A DNA stretch of 64,000 nucleotides. It comes from Flavobacterium terrigena (lineage in GTDB: Bacteria > Bacteroidota > Bacteroidia > Flavobacteriales > Flavobacteriaceae). The stretch lies in the NCBI RefSeq assembly GCF_900108955.1, contig NZ_FNYA01000002.1:434001-498000 (forward strand), read 5' to 3'. The notes under the pieces were generated by a model. The model worked only from the letters and a program-made list of their open reading frames with translations, did not search any database and was not told the origin of the DNA. Every line of letters begins with the position of its first letter. The first letter of the stretch is position 1. Positions 32,692-40,728 of the stretch are shown here, in pieces. A program made the translations under genes and the position numbers.

Positions 32692-33603
32692 CTAGAACAA
32701 TCCTTCTATCGAAAGATAACGTTCTCCGGTATCGTAATTAAAGGTTAATACTACAGCATCATCAGGTAATGACGCTACTTTTTTTGCTACGGCAGCTAAT
32801 GAAGCACCCGTTGAAATTCCGACTAAAATCCCTTCTTTTTTAGCAATATTTCTGGTGTATTCGAAAGCTTCGTCTTTTGAAACTTGAATGACCTCATCAA
32901 TTAAATTTCCGTGGTAATTTTCTGGAACAAAACCAGCACCGATTCCTTGAATTGGATGTGGAGATGGACTACCACCACTTAAAACTGGAGACAATTCTGG
33001 TTCCACTGCAATAACTTTAACATTCGGAAATTTAGCTTTTACGACCGATGCAATGCCCGAAATATGTCCGCCAGTTCCAACACCAGTGATGATATAATCT
33101 AAACCATTTGGGAAATCTGCTAAAATTTCTTGTGCTGTGGTTCTTTGATGTATCGCAACATTTGCTGGATTTTTAAACTGTGATGGCGACCAAGCATTTG
33201 GAGTTTGTAAAACTAATTCGGCAGCTCTTTCAATAGCTCCTTTCATTCCTTTTTCGCGTGGTGTTAAATCGAATTCTGCACCATAGATTTCCATTAATTT
33301 TCTGCGTTCCACACTCATCGATTCCGGCATTACCAAAATTACTTTATAGCCTTTTACAGCTGCCACCAACGCCAATCCAATTCCCGTATTACCAGAAGTT
33401 GGTTCGATAATTACACTATTCGGGTTTAGTAAATTTTTAGCTTCCGCATCTTCAATCATTGCTAAAGCAATTCTGTCTTTAATACTATTTCCTGGATTGG
33501 TTCTTTCTAATTTAATCCACACATTTTTATTCGCACCGTATAAATTATTGATTTTTACTACTGGTGTATTTCCTATCGTTTCTAATATATTATTTGCTTT
33601 CAT
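32692..33603 (-). CDS. cysK: Cysteine synthase (O-acetylserine sulfhydrylase)
   Basis: A 303-residue PLP enzyme that makes cysteine from O-acetylserine and sulfide. The start [19 protein letters not shown] is typical. The PLP lysine is in [11 protein letters not shown] (about residue 42), the substrate loop in [12 protein letters not shown], the phosphate cradle in [11 protein letters not shown], and [10 protein letters not shown] lies near the C-terminus. It forms the cysteine synthase complex with serine acetyltransferase, encoded just upstream. CysM-type specificity cannot be excluded. It is in the cys operon between the acetyltransferase and cobA. Confidence 0.93.
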   Translation of the reverse strand: MKANNILETIGNTPVVKINNLYGANKNVWIKLERTNPGNSIKDRIALAMIEDAEAKNLLNPNSVIIEPTSGNTGIGLALVAAVKGYKVILVMPESMSVERRKLMEIYGAEFDLTPREKGMKGAIERAAELVLQTPNAWSPSQFKNPANVAIHQRTTAQEILADFPNGLDYIITGVGTGGHISGIASVVKAKFPNVKVIAVEPELSPVLSGGSPSPHPIQGIGAGFVPENYHGNLIDEVIQVSKDEAFEYTRNIAKKEGILVGISTGASLAAVAKKVASLPDDAVVLTFNYDTGERYLSIEGLF

Positions 33604-33643
33604 CTCGTTTGATTTTATTTGTATTTTTATTTGTTTTGATTTC

Positions 33644-34459
33644 CTAAATCACATAATTCAATGCTTCTGGAAACTCACTTTTCTTTTTAATTTCGATTTC
33701 ACTTTTATGATAAACCAAAGAATTTTCTGGAACTGAATGGGTTAACCAAACATTTCCGCCTATTACTGAACTCACTCCGATTGTTGTATTTCCTCCCAAA
33801 ATGGTGGCATTCGCATAAATAGTCACATTATTTTCAATGGTTGGATGTCTTTTATCTGAAGCATTATCTTTTGAAACCGACAAAGCTCCTAATGTGACAC
33901 CTTGATAAATTTTAACATTGTTTCCTATTTTAGTGGTTTCGCCAATTACAATTCCAGTGCCGTGATCTATAAAGAAATTTTCTCCGATTTCTGCTCCTGG
34001 ATGAATGTCGATCCCTGTTTTACTATGCACATATTCCGTTATTATTCTTGGAACAATTGGAATATTTAATTTCCAAAAAATATTAGCAATTCTGTAGGCT
34101 GTAATCGCAAAAAAACCTGGATAAGCAATTAAAACTTCTTCTTTAGATTTTGCAGCTGGATCAAAATTTATAATCGTTTCTAAATCGTTAATCAAAACAA
34201 AATGAATTTGCTCTAGACTATCAAAAAAATAATTTGAATTCACTATAATTTGATTCGTATCATCTGCAACATTTGCCAAAATATCTTGAAGTTTTAACTG
34301 AATCAGCTTTTCTTTATTTTGGAAAAACCTATAATTAGAATATTCTTGACTAATATCGAAAAGCCAATTAATCAATTCATCCACCCATTTTTCCACTTGT
34401 TTTTTATTGATTGGACTTTTCGTCCTTTCCTGATTTCTGATGTATATTGAGTACGACAT
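33644..34459 (-). CDS. cysE: Serine O-acetyltransferase
   Basis: A 271-residue hexapeptide-repeat acetyltransferase that makes O-acetylserine. An N-terminal helical domain (about residues 1-140) is followed by the left-handed beta-helix: [63 protein letters not shown], and [16 protein letters not shown]. The catalytic His and Asp are in IDHGTG. The organisation resembles the EpsC/SAT type. The C-terminal end EALNYVI may be the peptide that docks in cysteine synthase, where a final Ile is the known anchor. It starts one base after cysN. Confidence 0.92.
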   Translation of the reverse strand: MSYSIYIRNQERTKSPINKKQVEKWVDELINWLFDISQEYSNYRFFQNKEKLIQLKLQDILANVADDTNQIIVNSNYFFDSLEQIHFVLINDLETIINFDPAAKSKEEVLIAYPGFFAITAYRIANIFWKLNIPIVPRIITEYVHSKTGIDIHPGAEIGENFFIDHGTGIVIGETTKIGNNVKIYQGVTLGALSVSKDNASDKRHPTIENNVTIYANATILGGNTTIGVSSVIGGNVWLTHSVPENSLVYHKSEIEIKKKSEFPEALNYVI

Positions 34460-34460
34460 A

Positions 34461-35693
34461 TTATAAAAACATTAAGGCGCCAACCGTATTATTACTAGTT
34501 TCATCAATCAGAATGGCATTTCCTGATTTCGGATTTTTATCGAAAGCATCATAAAACAACGGCTGATTTGTTCTTAAACTAATTTGAGCGATGTCATTTA
34601 GTTTGATTTCCGTTTCGTTGGTGAATTCCCAATCGTTGATATTCCATTTTTGATTTACTTCTTGAATTTTCACGCGAACATTTTTAAATCGGTGTTGCAA
34701 CAAATACGTTTTCCCTAATTGTAATGGCGTGTTATCTAACCAAGAAACCCAAGAATTAATTTGAGTAGATTCTATTGGTAATTGATGGTATAAAACGACA
34801 GTATCACCACGACTAATATCAATGTTGTTCTCAAAATGTAAAACGACATTATCGCCAGCTTTCGCCACTTGAATACTTTCTAAATTCTTCTCAATTTTTA
34901 CAATTTTAGTGGCAATATTCGCTGGTAAAATAATTGCTGTATCGCCAACTTTATAACTACCACTCAATACCAAACCAGCGTAACCACGATAATCGTGATT
35001 GGCTTCATCTTTTGGACGAATTACCCATTGTACTTGAAATCGAGATGCTAAATCTTCTGTTGTTTCCAATTCAATAGATTCTAAAGTTTCTAACAATGCT
35101 TTTCCTTCGTACCAAGCTGTATTTTCAGACTTCGTCACAATATTATCACCAACCAAAGCGCTTACTGGGATGTAATGAATTTCATTGAAATTCAACTCAG
35201 ACTTAATCGTTTCAAAATCAGCTTTAATTTGATTGAAAATTGTTTCAGAATAATTCAGTAAATCGATTTTATTTATGGCGATAATTGCTTTTTTAATTCC
35301 CATCAACGAACCAATACTGGCGTGACGTTTTGTTTGTTCTGTAATTCCTTTTCGAGCATCTACTAAAATGATAATCAAATCGGAATTAGAAGCTCCAGTG
35401 ATCATATTTCTCGTGTATTGTTCGTGACCTGGTGCATCGGCGATGATAAATTTTCTTTTCTTAGTCGAAAAATATTTATAGGCTACATCAATTGTAATTC
35501 CTTGTTCGCGTTCTGCTCGAAGTCCGTCTGTAATTAGTGACAAATCGATATCCACACCTTCTTGTTTCGTTTGTTTTTTCAAAACACCTAATTGATCGGT
35601 GTGAATACTATCAGAATCATATAAAAGACGTCCGATTAAAGTGCTTTTACCATCATCTACATTTCCTGCTGTTATAAATCGTAATGTGTTCAT
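34461..35693 (-). CDS. cysN: Sulfate adenylyltransferase, GTPase subunit
   Basis: A 410-residue EF-Tu-like GTPase that drives APS formation by CysD. G motifs: GNVDDGKSTLIG (P-loop), DAPGHEQYTRNM (G3) and INKIDLL (G4), followed by domain 2/3 barrels (FQVQWVIRPKDEANHDYRGYAG). The C-terminus carries no APS kinase (CysC) domain, which fits the APS-type reductase in the same operon. It is separated from cysD by 49 bp of TTTCAAGTTTCAAG-type repeats and from cysE by one base. Confidence 0.94.
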   Translation of the reverse strand: MNTLRFITAGNVDDGKSTLIGRLLYDSDSIHTDQLGVLKKQTKQEGVDIDLSLITDGLRAEREQGITIDVAYKYFSTKKRKFIIADAPGHEQYTRNMITGASNSDLIIILVDARKGITEQTKRHASIGSLMGIKKAIIAINKIDLLNYSETIFNQIKADFETIKSELNFNEIHYIPVSALVGDNIVTKSENTAWYEGKALLETLESIELETTEDLASRFQVQWVIRPKDEANHDYRGYAGLVLSGSYKVGDTAIILPANIATKIVKIEKNLESIQVAKAGDNVVLHFENNIDISRGDTVVLYHQLPIESTQINSWVSWLDNTPLQLGKTYLLQHRFKNVRVKIQEVNQKWNINDWEFTNETEIKLNDIAQISLRTNQPLFYDAFDKNPKSGNAILIDETSNNTVGALMFL

Positions 35694-35742
35694 TGTTTTT
35701 TTTGTTTCAAGTTGTTTTTGTTTCAGGTTTCAAGTTTCAAGT
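35694..35742. repeat. Short degenerate repeats in the cysD-cysN spacer
   Basis: The spacer is mostly GTTTCAAGTTGTTTTTGTTTC and GGTTTCAAGTTTCAAGTTT words. The same words occur at 36649-36710 on the other side of cysD (shared TTTTTGTTTCAGGTTTCAAG). Confidence 0.7.
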
Positions 35743-36648
35743 TTAGAAATACCCTTGTTTTTTTCTGTCCTCCATGGCTGCTTCAGATAGTTGATCATCT
35801 AATCGCGTTTGTCCTCTTTCACTCACTCTGGTTTGAATGATATCTTCAATTATATCTTGTATGGTTGCCGCTTCGGAAGGAACTGCTGCTGTACACGTCA
35901 TATCTCCAACCGTTCTGTATCGTACTTTTTCAACCACAACTTTATCATTTTCTAAAGGTTGAATGAGTTTTGATGTCGCCACCAATTTATCTTGGTGCAC
36001 AATACATTCTCTTTCATGAGCAAAATACAAGTTGGGTAATTCGATGTTGTGTTTCTGAATGTAGTTCCACACGTCTAATTCTGTCCAATTGCTAATTGGG
36101 AAAACTCGAACATTATGACCTTTTTTCACTTTTCCGTTTAAAATATCCCATAATTCTGGACGTTGTAATTTTGGATCCCATTGTCCGAAATCGTCTCGAA
36201 CGGAAAAAATTCTTTCTTTCGCCCTGGCTTTTTCTTCATCGCGTCGAGCACCACCAATACACGCATCAAATTCATTTTCCTCAATCGCATCTAAAAGCGC
36301 ATAGGTTTGTAGAGCATTTCTTGAAGGAAAACGACCAGCAGTTTCTTTCAAATTGTATTTTTTAATGCTATCTTCTACTGAAGCTACGATTAATTTTTCG
36401 CCAATTTGATTCGCTAAATAATCTCTGAATTCAATGGCTTCTGGGAAATTATGACCGGTATCAATATGTACCAATGGAAAAGGAAATTTCCCTGGACGAA
36501 AGGCTTTTAAAGCTAGATGCACCAAAACGATAGAATCTTTTCCGCCAGAAAAAAGCAAAGCTGGTTTTTCAAATTGTGCGGCAGTTTCACGAAGAATATA
36601 AATTGCTTCGTTTTCTAATTGTTCTAGATAGTTATGTTTTTGACTCAT
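35743..36648 (-). CDS. cysD: Sulfate adenylyltransferase, catalytic subunit
   Basis: A 301-residue PP-loop ATP sulfurylase subunit converting sulfate and ATP to APS with CysN. The PP-loop is LLFSGGKDSIVLVHLAL (about residues 32-48), followed by FPLVHIDTGHNFPEAIEFRD, GGARRDEEKARAKERIFSVRD, PISNWTELDVWNYI and the C-terminal RGQTRLDDQLSEAAMEDRKKQGYF-like end. I chose the start at 36648 (MSQKHNYLEQL); an ATG five codons upstream is also open. It follows cysH by a 62-bp repeat-containing spacer. Confidence 0.94.
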   Translation of the reverse strand: MSQKHNYLEQLENEAIYILRETAAQFEKPALLFSGGKDSIVLVHLALKAFRPGKFPFPLVHIDTGHNFPEAIEFRDYLANQIGEKLIVASVEDSIKKYNLKETAGRFPSRNALQTYALLDAIEENEFDACIGGARRDEEKARAKERIFSVRDDFGQWDPKLQRPELWDILNGKVKKGHNVRVFPISNWTELDVWNYIQKHNIELPNLYFAHERECIVHQDKLVATSKLIQPLENDKVVVEKVRYRTVGDMTCTAAVPSEAATIQDIIEDIIQTRVSERGQTRLDDQLSEAAMEDRKKQGYF

Positions 36649-36710
36649 TTTGTTTTGTTTCAAGTTTCAAGTTATTTTTGTTTCAGGTTTCAAGTTGTTT
36701 TTACCTGATT

Positions 36711-37406
36711 TTATTTATGTAAACCACATTCTTTTTTGGATTGATCTTCCCACCACCAACGACCCGCTCTGAAATCGTCACCTGGTTTTATAGCTCTTGT
36801 ACATGGTGCGCAGCCAATACTTACAAATCCTTCATTGTGTAAAAGATTATATGGAACTGCATTTTTCTTTAAATATTCCACAACTTCATCGGTTGTCCAG
36901 TTTAATAATGGATTGAATTTGTATAGTTGTTTTTCTTCGTCCCATTCAATTTCTTTTACCGAATTTCGATTGTTCGATTGTTCCGCTCGTAAACCTGTAA
37001 TCCAAACTGTTGCACCGACTAAAGCTCTGTTTAAGGGTTCTACTTTTCGAATGAAACAGCATTCTTTTCTTAAGTCCACCGAATTATAAAAAGCATTAAT
37101 TCCATTTTCATTGATATAATTTTCAATGGTGTTTGAATTCGGATAGAAAGCCTTAATTTTTGCATTGTATTGTAATTGTGTTTTGTCCCAAACAGCATAG
37201 GTTTCTGGAAAAAGTCGGCCTGTATCTAATGTAAACACCTCAACATTTTTAATGTTTTGCGAAAAAATAGCATGAGAAATCACTTGGTCTTCAATTCCGA
37301 AACTGGTTGAAAAAACTATTTTACCTTGGATTATTTTGGCGATTTGTTTTAGCTTTTCTTCTAGCGTTTTACTTTCTACAACTTTTTTTAATAAATTATC
37401 TTTCAT
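36711..37406 (-). CDS. cysH: Adenylyl-sulfate (APS) reductase, 4Fe-4S type
   Basis: A 231-residue PP-loop reductase that turns APS into sulfite. SSFGIEDQ-like STSFGIEDQVISH forms the nucleotide site; LDTGRLFPETY and WITGLRAEQSNNR follow. Four iron-sulfur cysteines are seen: the Cys-Cys pair in RKECCFIRKVEPL and Cys-x2-Cys in IGCAPCTRAIKPGDD. This pattern marks APS reductase rather than PAPS reductase, so no APS kinase is needed. The catalytic Cys is in ECGLHK at the C-terminus. The true start is MKDNLLKK at 37406; the frame upstream belongs to the attenuator region. First structural gene of the cys operon. Confidence 0.94.
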   Translation of the reverse strand: MKDNLLKKVVESKTLEEKLKQIAKIIQGKIVFSTSFGIEDQVISHAIFSQNIKNVEVFTLDTGRLFPETYAVWDKTQLQYNAKIKAFYPNSNTIENYINENGINAFYNSVDLRKECCFIRKVEPLNRALVGATVWITGLRAEQSNNRNSVKEIEWDEEKQLYKFNPLLNWTTDEVVEYLKKNAVPYNLLHNEGFVSIGCAPCTRAIKPGDDFRAGRWWWEDQSKKECGLHK

Positions 37407-37425
37407 CTTTGATTTTGGTTTAAAT

Positions 37426-37455
37426 AAAAAAAGCTCCTTCAAATTGAAGGAGCTT
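37426..37455 (-). terminator. Attenuator terminator 2 ahead of cysH
   Basis: On the minus strand AAGCTCCTTC pairs perfectly with GAAGGAGCTT around AATTT and is followed by a T-run, 20 bp before cysH. AAGGAGC in the last codons of leader 2 (+ strand 37495-37501) is complementary to GCTCCTT of the 5' arm. Confidence 0.9.
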
Positions 37456-37489
37456 AATACTATTGTTTGTGATATATACAAATACAGTG

Positions 37490-37564
37490 TTACGGCTCCT
37501 TTTTGAGAAAGCACGCACAACAAACTGAAGTTGAAACTGTATATGTTATTGAATTTGAAATCAT
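37490..37564 (-). CDS. Cysteine-rich leader peptide 2 of the cys operon
   Basis: A 24-codon ORF, ATG at 37564 and TAA at 37490. It begins MISNSITYTVSTSVCCAC and ends LKKEP. It has three Cys in the motif CCAC and four Ser, both amino acids at the end of this pathway. The final codons carry AAGGAGC, which can pair with the 5' arm of the terminator at 37426-37455. Stalling at the Cys codons would allow read-through into cysH. The role is inferred. Confidence 0.85.
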   Translation of the reverse strand: MISNSITYTVSTSVCCACFLKKEP

Positions 37565-37596
37565 TTTATTTTTGTATTTATTTAATTATTGGATAT

Positions 37597-37626
37597 AAAA
37601 AAAGCCTCTGCAAAACAGAGGCTTTT
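37597..37626 (-). terminator. Attenuator terminator 1 ahead of cysH
   Basis: On the minus strand AAAAGCCTCTG pairs with CAGAGGCTTTT around TTTTG, followed by a T-run. CAGAG in leader 1 (+ strand 37663-37667) can pair with CTCTG of its 5' arm, a weaker antiterminator than in the other leaders. Confidence 0.85.
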
Positions 37627-37647
37627 AGCTATTTTAAAAATTTAAAA

Positions 37648-37716
37648 TTAGGCAATAGTCATCTCTGCGGAAATTTTCCCCATACAACAACACATATTGC
37701 TAACTGTAAATATCAT
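37648..37716 (-). CDS. Cysteine-rich leader peptide 1 of the cys operon
   Basis: A 22-codon ORF, ATG at 37716 and TAA at 37648. It begins MIFTVSNMCCCMGKISAE; three consecutive Cys codons are flanked by Met. After the Cys run it shares the 13-base word GCGGAAATTTTCC (+ strand 37667-37679) and the peptide KISA with the Met leader of the transsulfuration operon (40645-40657), pointing to common ancestry. It lies 20 bp downstream of the promoter box and ahead of terminator 1. Confidence 0.87.
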   Translation of the reverse strand: MIFTVSNMCCCMGKISAEMTIA

Positions 37717-37735
37717 TTTCTTATTATTTATGTGG

Positions 37736-37765
37736 CAAAGATAGATTAATTTTCTTTTAAACCAA
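37736..37765 (-). promoter_or_regulatory. Promoter of the cys operon (-33 and -7)
   Basis: The -7 box TATCTTTG (37736-37743) matches TAnnTTTG; a -33 TTG (37763-37765) stands 19 bp upstream, a good fit to the Bacteroidota promoter. The proximal operator overlaps the -7 box. Confidence 0.78.
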
Positions 37766-37786
37766 TTTTTTTAGATTAATTTTCTA
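37742..37786. promoter_or_regulatory. Paired sulfur-regulon operators at the cys promoter
   Basis: The 14-mer TAGATTAATTTTCT occurs exactly twice, at 37742-37755 and 37772-37785, starting 30 bp apart. The proximal copy overlaps the -7 box and the distal copy lies just upstream of the -33 element. The same spacing is found at the transsulfuration promoter. Confidence 0.72.
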
Positions 37787-37885
37787 AATTTTATTATTAT
37801 TTTATCTTTAAAATGAATATTAGTTTTAAATAAATCATTTTAATAGATTATTTTTCTTTTTAATTATTCGAATCCAATTTTTAAA

Positions 37886-39379
37886 TTATTCTAATACCAA
37901 TTGAAATACGTTGATAATATCTTCGATTGGTTCTGCACCAACTGAGATTCGCAATAAATTCGGATTTATACCTAATTCATTCAATTTACTTAAGCCACTT
38001 TCCGACTTTAAATAATCGTAATGTGCTAAATACACATATGGCATGGCTAGCGTAAATTCCGTTCCTAAACTTGGGCCTTTAGCCAATTCTAACTTATCGT
38101 AATAATGAGCTAAATCTTCATCAAAAACTACTGACAACAATCCTGGAACTAAATTTCCTTTTTGGATTTTCGAAAAATTACCCAAACTATCTTCATGAAA
38201 AACACTTTTAATTTCAACAACTTTTGATTGTGTTTTTAAATAATCATGAAGTAAAATCGTGTTTTCAGAAATTCTATTTACACGATTTTCGTAATCTAAA
38301 ATTTCAAAACCTAATCTTTTAACTTCACCTTCAAAAGGAGGAATTACGTTTTCAGAAAGCAAAGAAACTAGAGCATTATTTTTAGCAATAATTGCACCGA
38401 AAAGCAAATCGGCATTTCCGCAAGCGAATTTGGTTAAACTTTCCACAACCACATCGCAATAAGGTAAAACATCTACGCAATAAGGTGTTGCCAACGTATT
38501 ATCTATAATTAGTTTGATTGAAAAACGGGAACACAATTCGTGCAATCTTGGCAAATCTACACATTGTAAAAGCGGATTACTCACCACCTCTGTTATTAGA
38601 ACAGCAACTTTTTGATGATTTCTTTCTAACCAATTTTCCAGTTGATTTAAATCGAAAATATTAATTTGAACGTGAGAATTCTCTTTTCTTTCGATAATTT
38701 CCATCGTATCGACATACAACCAACCCAATTGTACAATTTCAGTTTTCCAGAATTTTTTCTGAACAGAAACCAACACTTCAGTTGCCGTAAACAAAGCATT
38801 CATACCGCAATTAGACAAAACAACTTTATTTGAAGATGTTCCGTATGCTTCACTCAACGTATTTTTTATATTGGAAATCGCTTTTTTTTCATTTACCGTT
38901 TCTTCAACAAAAACAGTTTTAATTAAATTGTAATTATATAAAGTTTCTTCCGCTTTTCTAGAACTGATAATTAAACCTGCATTTCGGATAAAATCGGCGT
39001 ATTTTTTTTCGTTTTCATCTTCTGAATTGATAATTAAAAATGCGTTTTTATATTTATCTTCGATACATTCAAAAGAAACATTTAAAGCTTTTTCAATTAT
39101 AATTTTAGCATGAATTGAAGTAATTGGAATTAATTTTTCGGCATCAGAAATTTTATATTTTTTCTTTATAAATTGCGTCAATTGTGTCACAAACGGATTG
39201 CGAAAAAAGCGCGGATATCCTGATTTCATTTTATCAATTACACTAGATTTCCCTTCTTCATAATCAATCACATCTTGAATTTTTGGTAAACTCACTGAAA
39301 CCGAGTGCGGATTATCTAAAGGAATGTTTTCTCCGCAAGGAATTTTACAAAAATATTCACTGATTACTTCACTAGTCAT
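37886..39379 (-). CDS. Cystathionine gamma-synthase-like PLP enzyme with fungal-type N-terminal extension
   Basis: A 497-residue Cys/Met-metabolism PLP enzyme. Residues about 190-497 form the catalytic part, with the PLP lysine in VESLTKFACGNADLLFG (about residue 317), IIDNTLATPYC and a C-terminal LRISVGAEPIEDI. The first ~180 residues are an extension containing NPHSVSVSLPKIQDVIDYEEG and KMKSGYPRFFRNP, which I recall from fungal cystathionine gamma-synthases (STR2/met-7 type). With metX present it likely joins O-acetylhomoserine and cysteine to cystathionine. Its start overlaps the stop of the next PLP gene by four bases (ATGA). The N-terminal extension's function is unknown. Confidence 0.85.
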   Translation of the reverse strand: MTSEVISEYFCKIPCGENIPLDNPHSVSVSLPKIQDVIDYEEGKSSVIDKMKSGYPRFFRNPFVTQLTQFIKKKYKISDAEKLIPITSIHAKIIIEKALNVSFECIEDKYKNAFLIINSEDENEKKYADFIRNAGLIISSRKAEETLYNYNLIKTVFVEETVNEKKAISNIKNTLSEAYGTSSNKVVLSNCGMNALFTATEVLVSVQKKFWKTEIVQLGWLYVDTMEIIERKENSHVQINIFDLNQLENWLERNHQKVAVLITEVVSNPLLQCVDLPRLHELCSRFSIKLIIDNTLATPYCVDVLPYCDVVVESLTKFACGNADLLFGAIIAKNNALVSLLSENVIPPFEGEVKRLGFEILDYENRVNRISENTILLHDYLKTQSKVVEIKSVFHEDSLGNFSKIQKGNLVPGLLSVVFDEDLAHYYDKLELAKGPSLGTEFTLAMPYVYLAHYDYLKSESGLSKLNELGINPNLLRISVGAEPIEDIINVFQLVLE

Positions 39380-40551
39380 AACTTTACGTATTTATTCGTT
39401 TCTACTTTTAATGCTTGTTGAATATCCGCAATTAAATCGTCGATATTTTCTAATCCAACCGATATTCGAACTGTAGCATGCGTCAATCCAATCTTTTTCA
39501 AATCTTCTTCAGAATACGTGGCATGACTCATTTTTGAAGGAATTTCTAAACGAGAATCTGATGTTCCGAAAGAAACTTTTTCGCCAAATAATTTCGTATT
39601 CTGAATTAATTGTTCTGCTTTTTCCGCTGATTTCAATGTTATTGTTAATACAGAAGGAATAATTTTCATTTGACTTTTCGCTAACTCATATTGTGGATGT
39701 GATGGCAATCCTGGAAATTTCACATCAATCACATCAGAAAGTGTATTTAAAAACTCCGAAAGCTGAATAGCACTTTGTTCTTGAGTTTTCATTCTGTATA
39801 CCAATGTTGGTAAGCCTAATGAGACTAAAAACACATCAAACGGACTTTGCGCTCTTCCATGTGCATTTGAAAAATAATTCAAACGTTCCGACCAATGTTC
39901 CGTTTTTGCAACGATTGCTCCTGCTACCACACTTCCATGTCCAGAAATAAATTTTGTTGCTGAAAACAAAGAGAAATCTGCACCTAAATCTAATGGTTTT
40001 TGTGATGCGAATGTTGCCATACTATTATCAACCGCAAATAATGTATTGTATTTTTGACTTAAATCGGCAACCGATTTTAAATCAACAATTTTCAAACTTG
40101 GATTGGTTGGCGACTCACATAAAATCAATTTTACATCATTTTGTTCTAAGGCATTTTCTACTTCAGATAATTCTGTAAAATCTGCATAACAGGTTCTTAC
40201 ATCATATTTTTCAAGTAAAATTGACAACAATCTGTATGTTCCACCATAGCAATCTCTTTCTACTAAAATTGTATCACCAGATTTCAAAACGGTATCGAAT
40301 AATAAAGCCAAAGCTGAAACACCAGTATTCGTACAAACACAACCTGCACCGTTTTCTGCTAAAGTGAAAATATCTTCTAAAGCATTTCTAGTTGGGTTAT
40401 CTGTTCTAGAATAATCGTAGTTTTTATTATTTGGAAATTGTCTTTTTTGATCAAATGTTGCCGTGTTGTAAATAGGCAAATGCGTAGCGCCATAAGCGTC
40501 TACTAAATTGGAATGTTGTGATATATTAGCTAATAAAGTTTCAAGTTGCAT
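39376..40551 (-). CDS. Transsulfuration PLP enzyme (cystathionine beta-lyase or gamma-synthase type)
   Basis: A 391-residue fold-type I PLP enzyme of the MetB/MetC/CGL family. Features: ATHLPIYNTATFDQ, YSRTDNPTRNALE (tetramer/PLP phosphate contact), GVSALALLF, AVDNSMATFASQKPLDLGAD and the PLP lysine in LFSATKFISGHGSVVAGA (about residue 198), with the C-terminal VRISVGLENIDDLI. Paired with a gamma-synthase-like gene, it most likely cleaves cystathionine to homocysteine (MetC role). It is the first gene after a Met-run attenuator. Exact specificity cannot be set from sequence. Confidence 0.85.
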   Translation of the reverse strand: MQLETLLANISQHSNLVDAYGATHLPIYNTATFDQKRQFPNNKNYDYSRTDNPTRNALEDIFTLAENGAGCVCTNTGVSALALLFDTVLKSGDTILVERDCYGGTYRLLSILLEKYDVRTCYADFTELSEVENALEQNDVKLILCESPTNPSLKIVDLKSVADLSQKYNTLFAVDNSMATFASQKPLDLGADFSLFSATKFISGHGSVVAGAIVAKTEHWSERLNYFSNAHGRAQSPFDVFLVSLGLPTLVYRMKTQEQSAIQLSEFLNTLSDVIDVKFPGLPSHPQYELAKSQMKIIPSVLTITLKSAEKAEQLIQNTKLFGEKVSFGTSDSRLEIPSKMSHATYSEEDLKKIGLTHATVRISVGLENIDDLIADIQQALKVETNKYVKL

Positions 40552-40575
40552 GTTATATATGTTTAAAGTTGTGTC

Positions 40576-40603
40576 AAAAAAAAACCTCTACAAAAGCAGA
40601 GGT
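40576..40603 (-). terminator. Attenuator terminator of the transsulfuration operon
   Basis: On the minus strand ACCTCTGC pairs with GTAGAGGT (one G-U) around TTTT, followed by a T-run about 25 bp before the first gene. AAATAG plus ACCTC (40599-40609) can pair with GGGGT and CTATTT in the leader's last codons (40631-40644), with a 3-base bulge. Confidence 0.85.
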
Positions 40604-40625
40604 CTATTTATATTATTTTTTAGAT

Positions 40626-40700
40626 TTAACAAATAGAGTACCCCGCGGAAATTTTCCACATCATCATTTGCATCATCATTTTATTATTTCCTAATTGCAT
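40626..40700 (-). CDS. Methionine-rich leader peptide of the transsulfuration operon
   Basis: A 24-codon ORF, ATG at 40700 and TAA at 40626, beginning MQLGNNKMMMQMMMWKISAG and ending SIC; 7 of 24 codons are ATG, six of them in two triplets. The KISA segment and its DNA word are shared with cys leader 1. The final codons can pair with the terminator's 5' arm. It lies 20 bp downstream of the promoter box. It should couple read-through to charged Met-tRNA levels. Confidence 0.88.
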   Translation of the reverse strand: MQLGNNKMMMQMMMWKISAGYSIC

Positions 40701-40720
40701 GTTGTTGTTTTTTAACGAGG

Positions 40721-40728
40721 CAAAAATA
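40721..40728 (-). promoter_or_regulatory. -7 box of the transsulfuration operon promoter
   Basis: TATTTTTG on the minus strand matches TAnnTTTG, 20 bp before the leader ATG. No -33 TTG is evident, and the proximal operator begins within the box. Confidence 0.7.

Noticed and set aside
37407..37523. Upstream extension of cysH
   Set aside because: It would translate through attenuator terminator 2 and overlap leader 2 in another frame; MKDNLLKK fits the family start.
37531..37749. Plus-strand 72-codon ORF opposite the cys leaders
   Set aside because: It runs antisense through both Cys leaders, a terminator and the promoter, has no homology I recognise and no promoter or start context; the minus-strand leaders explain the sequence.
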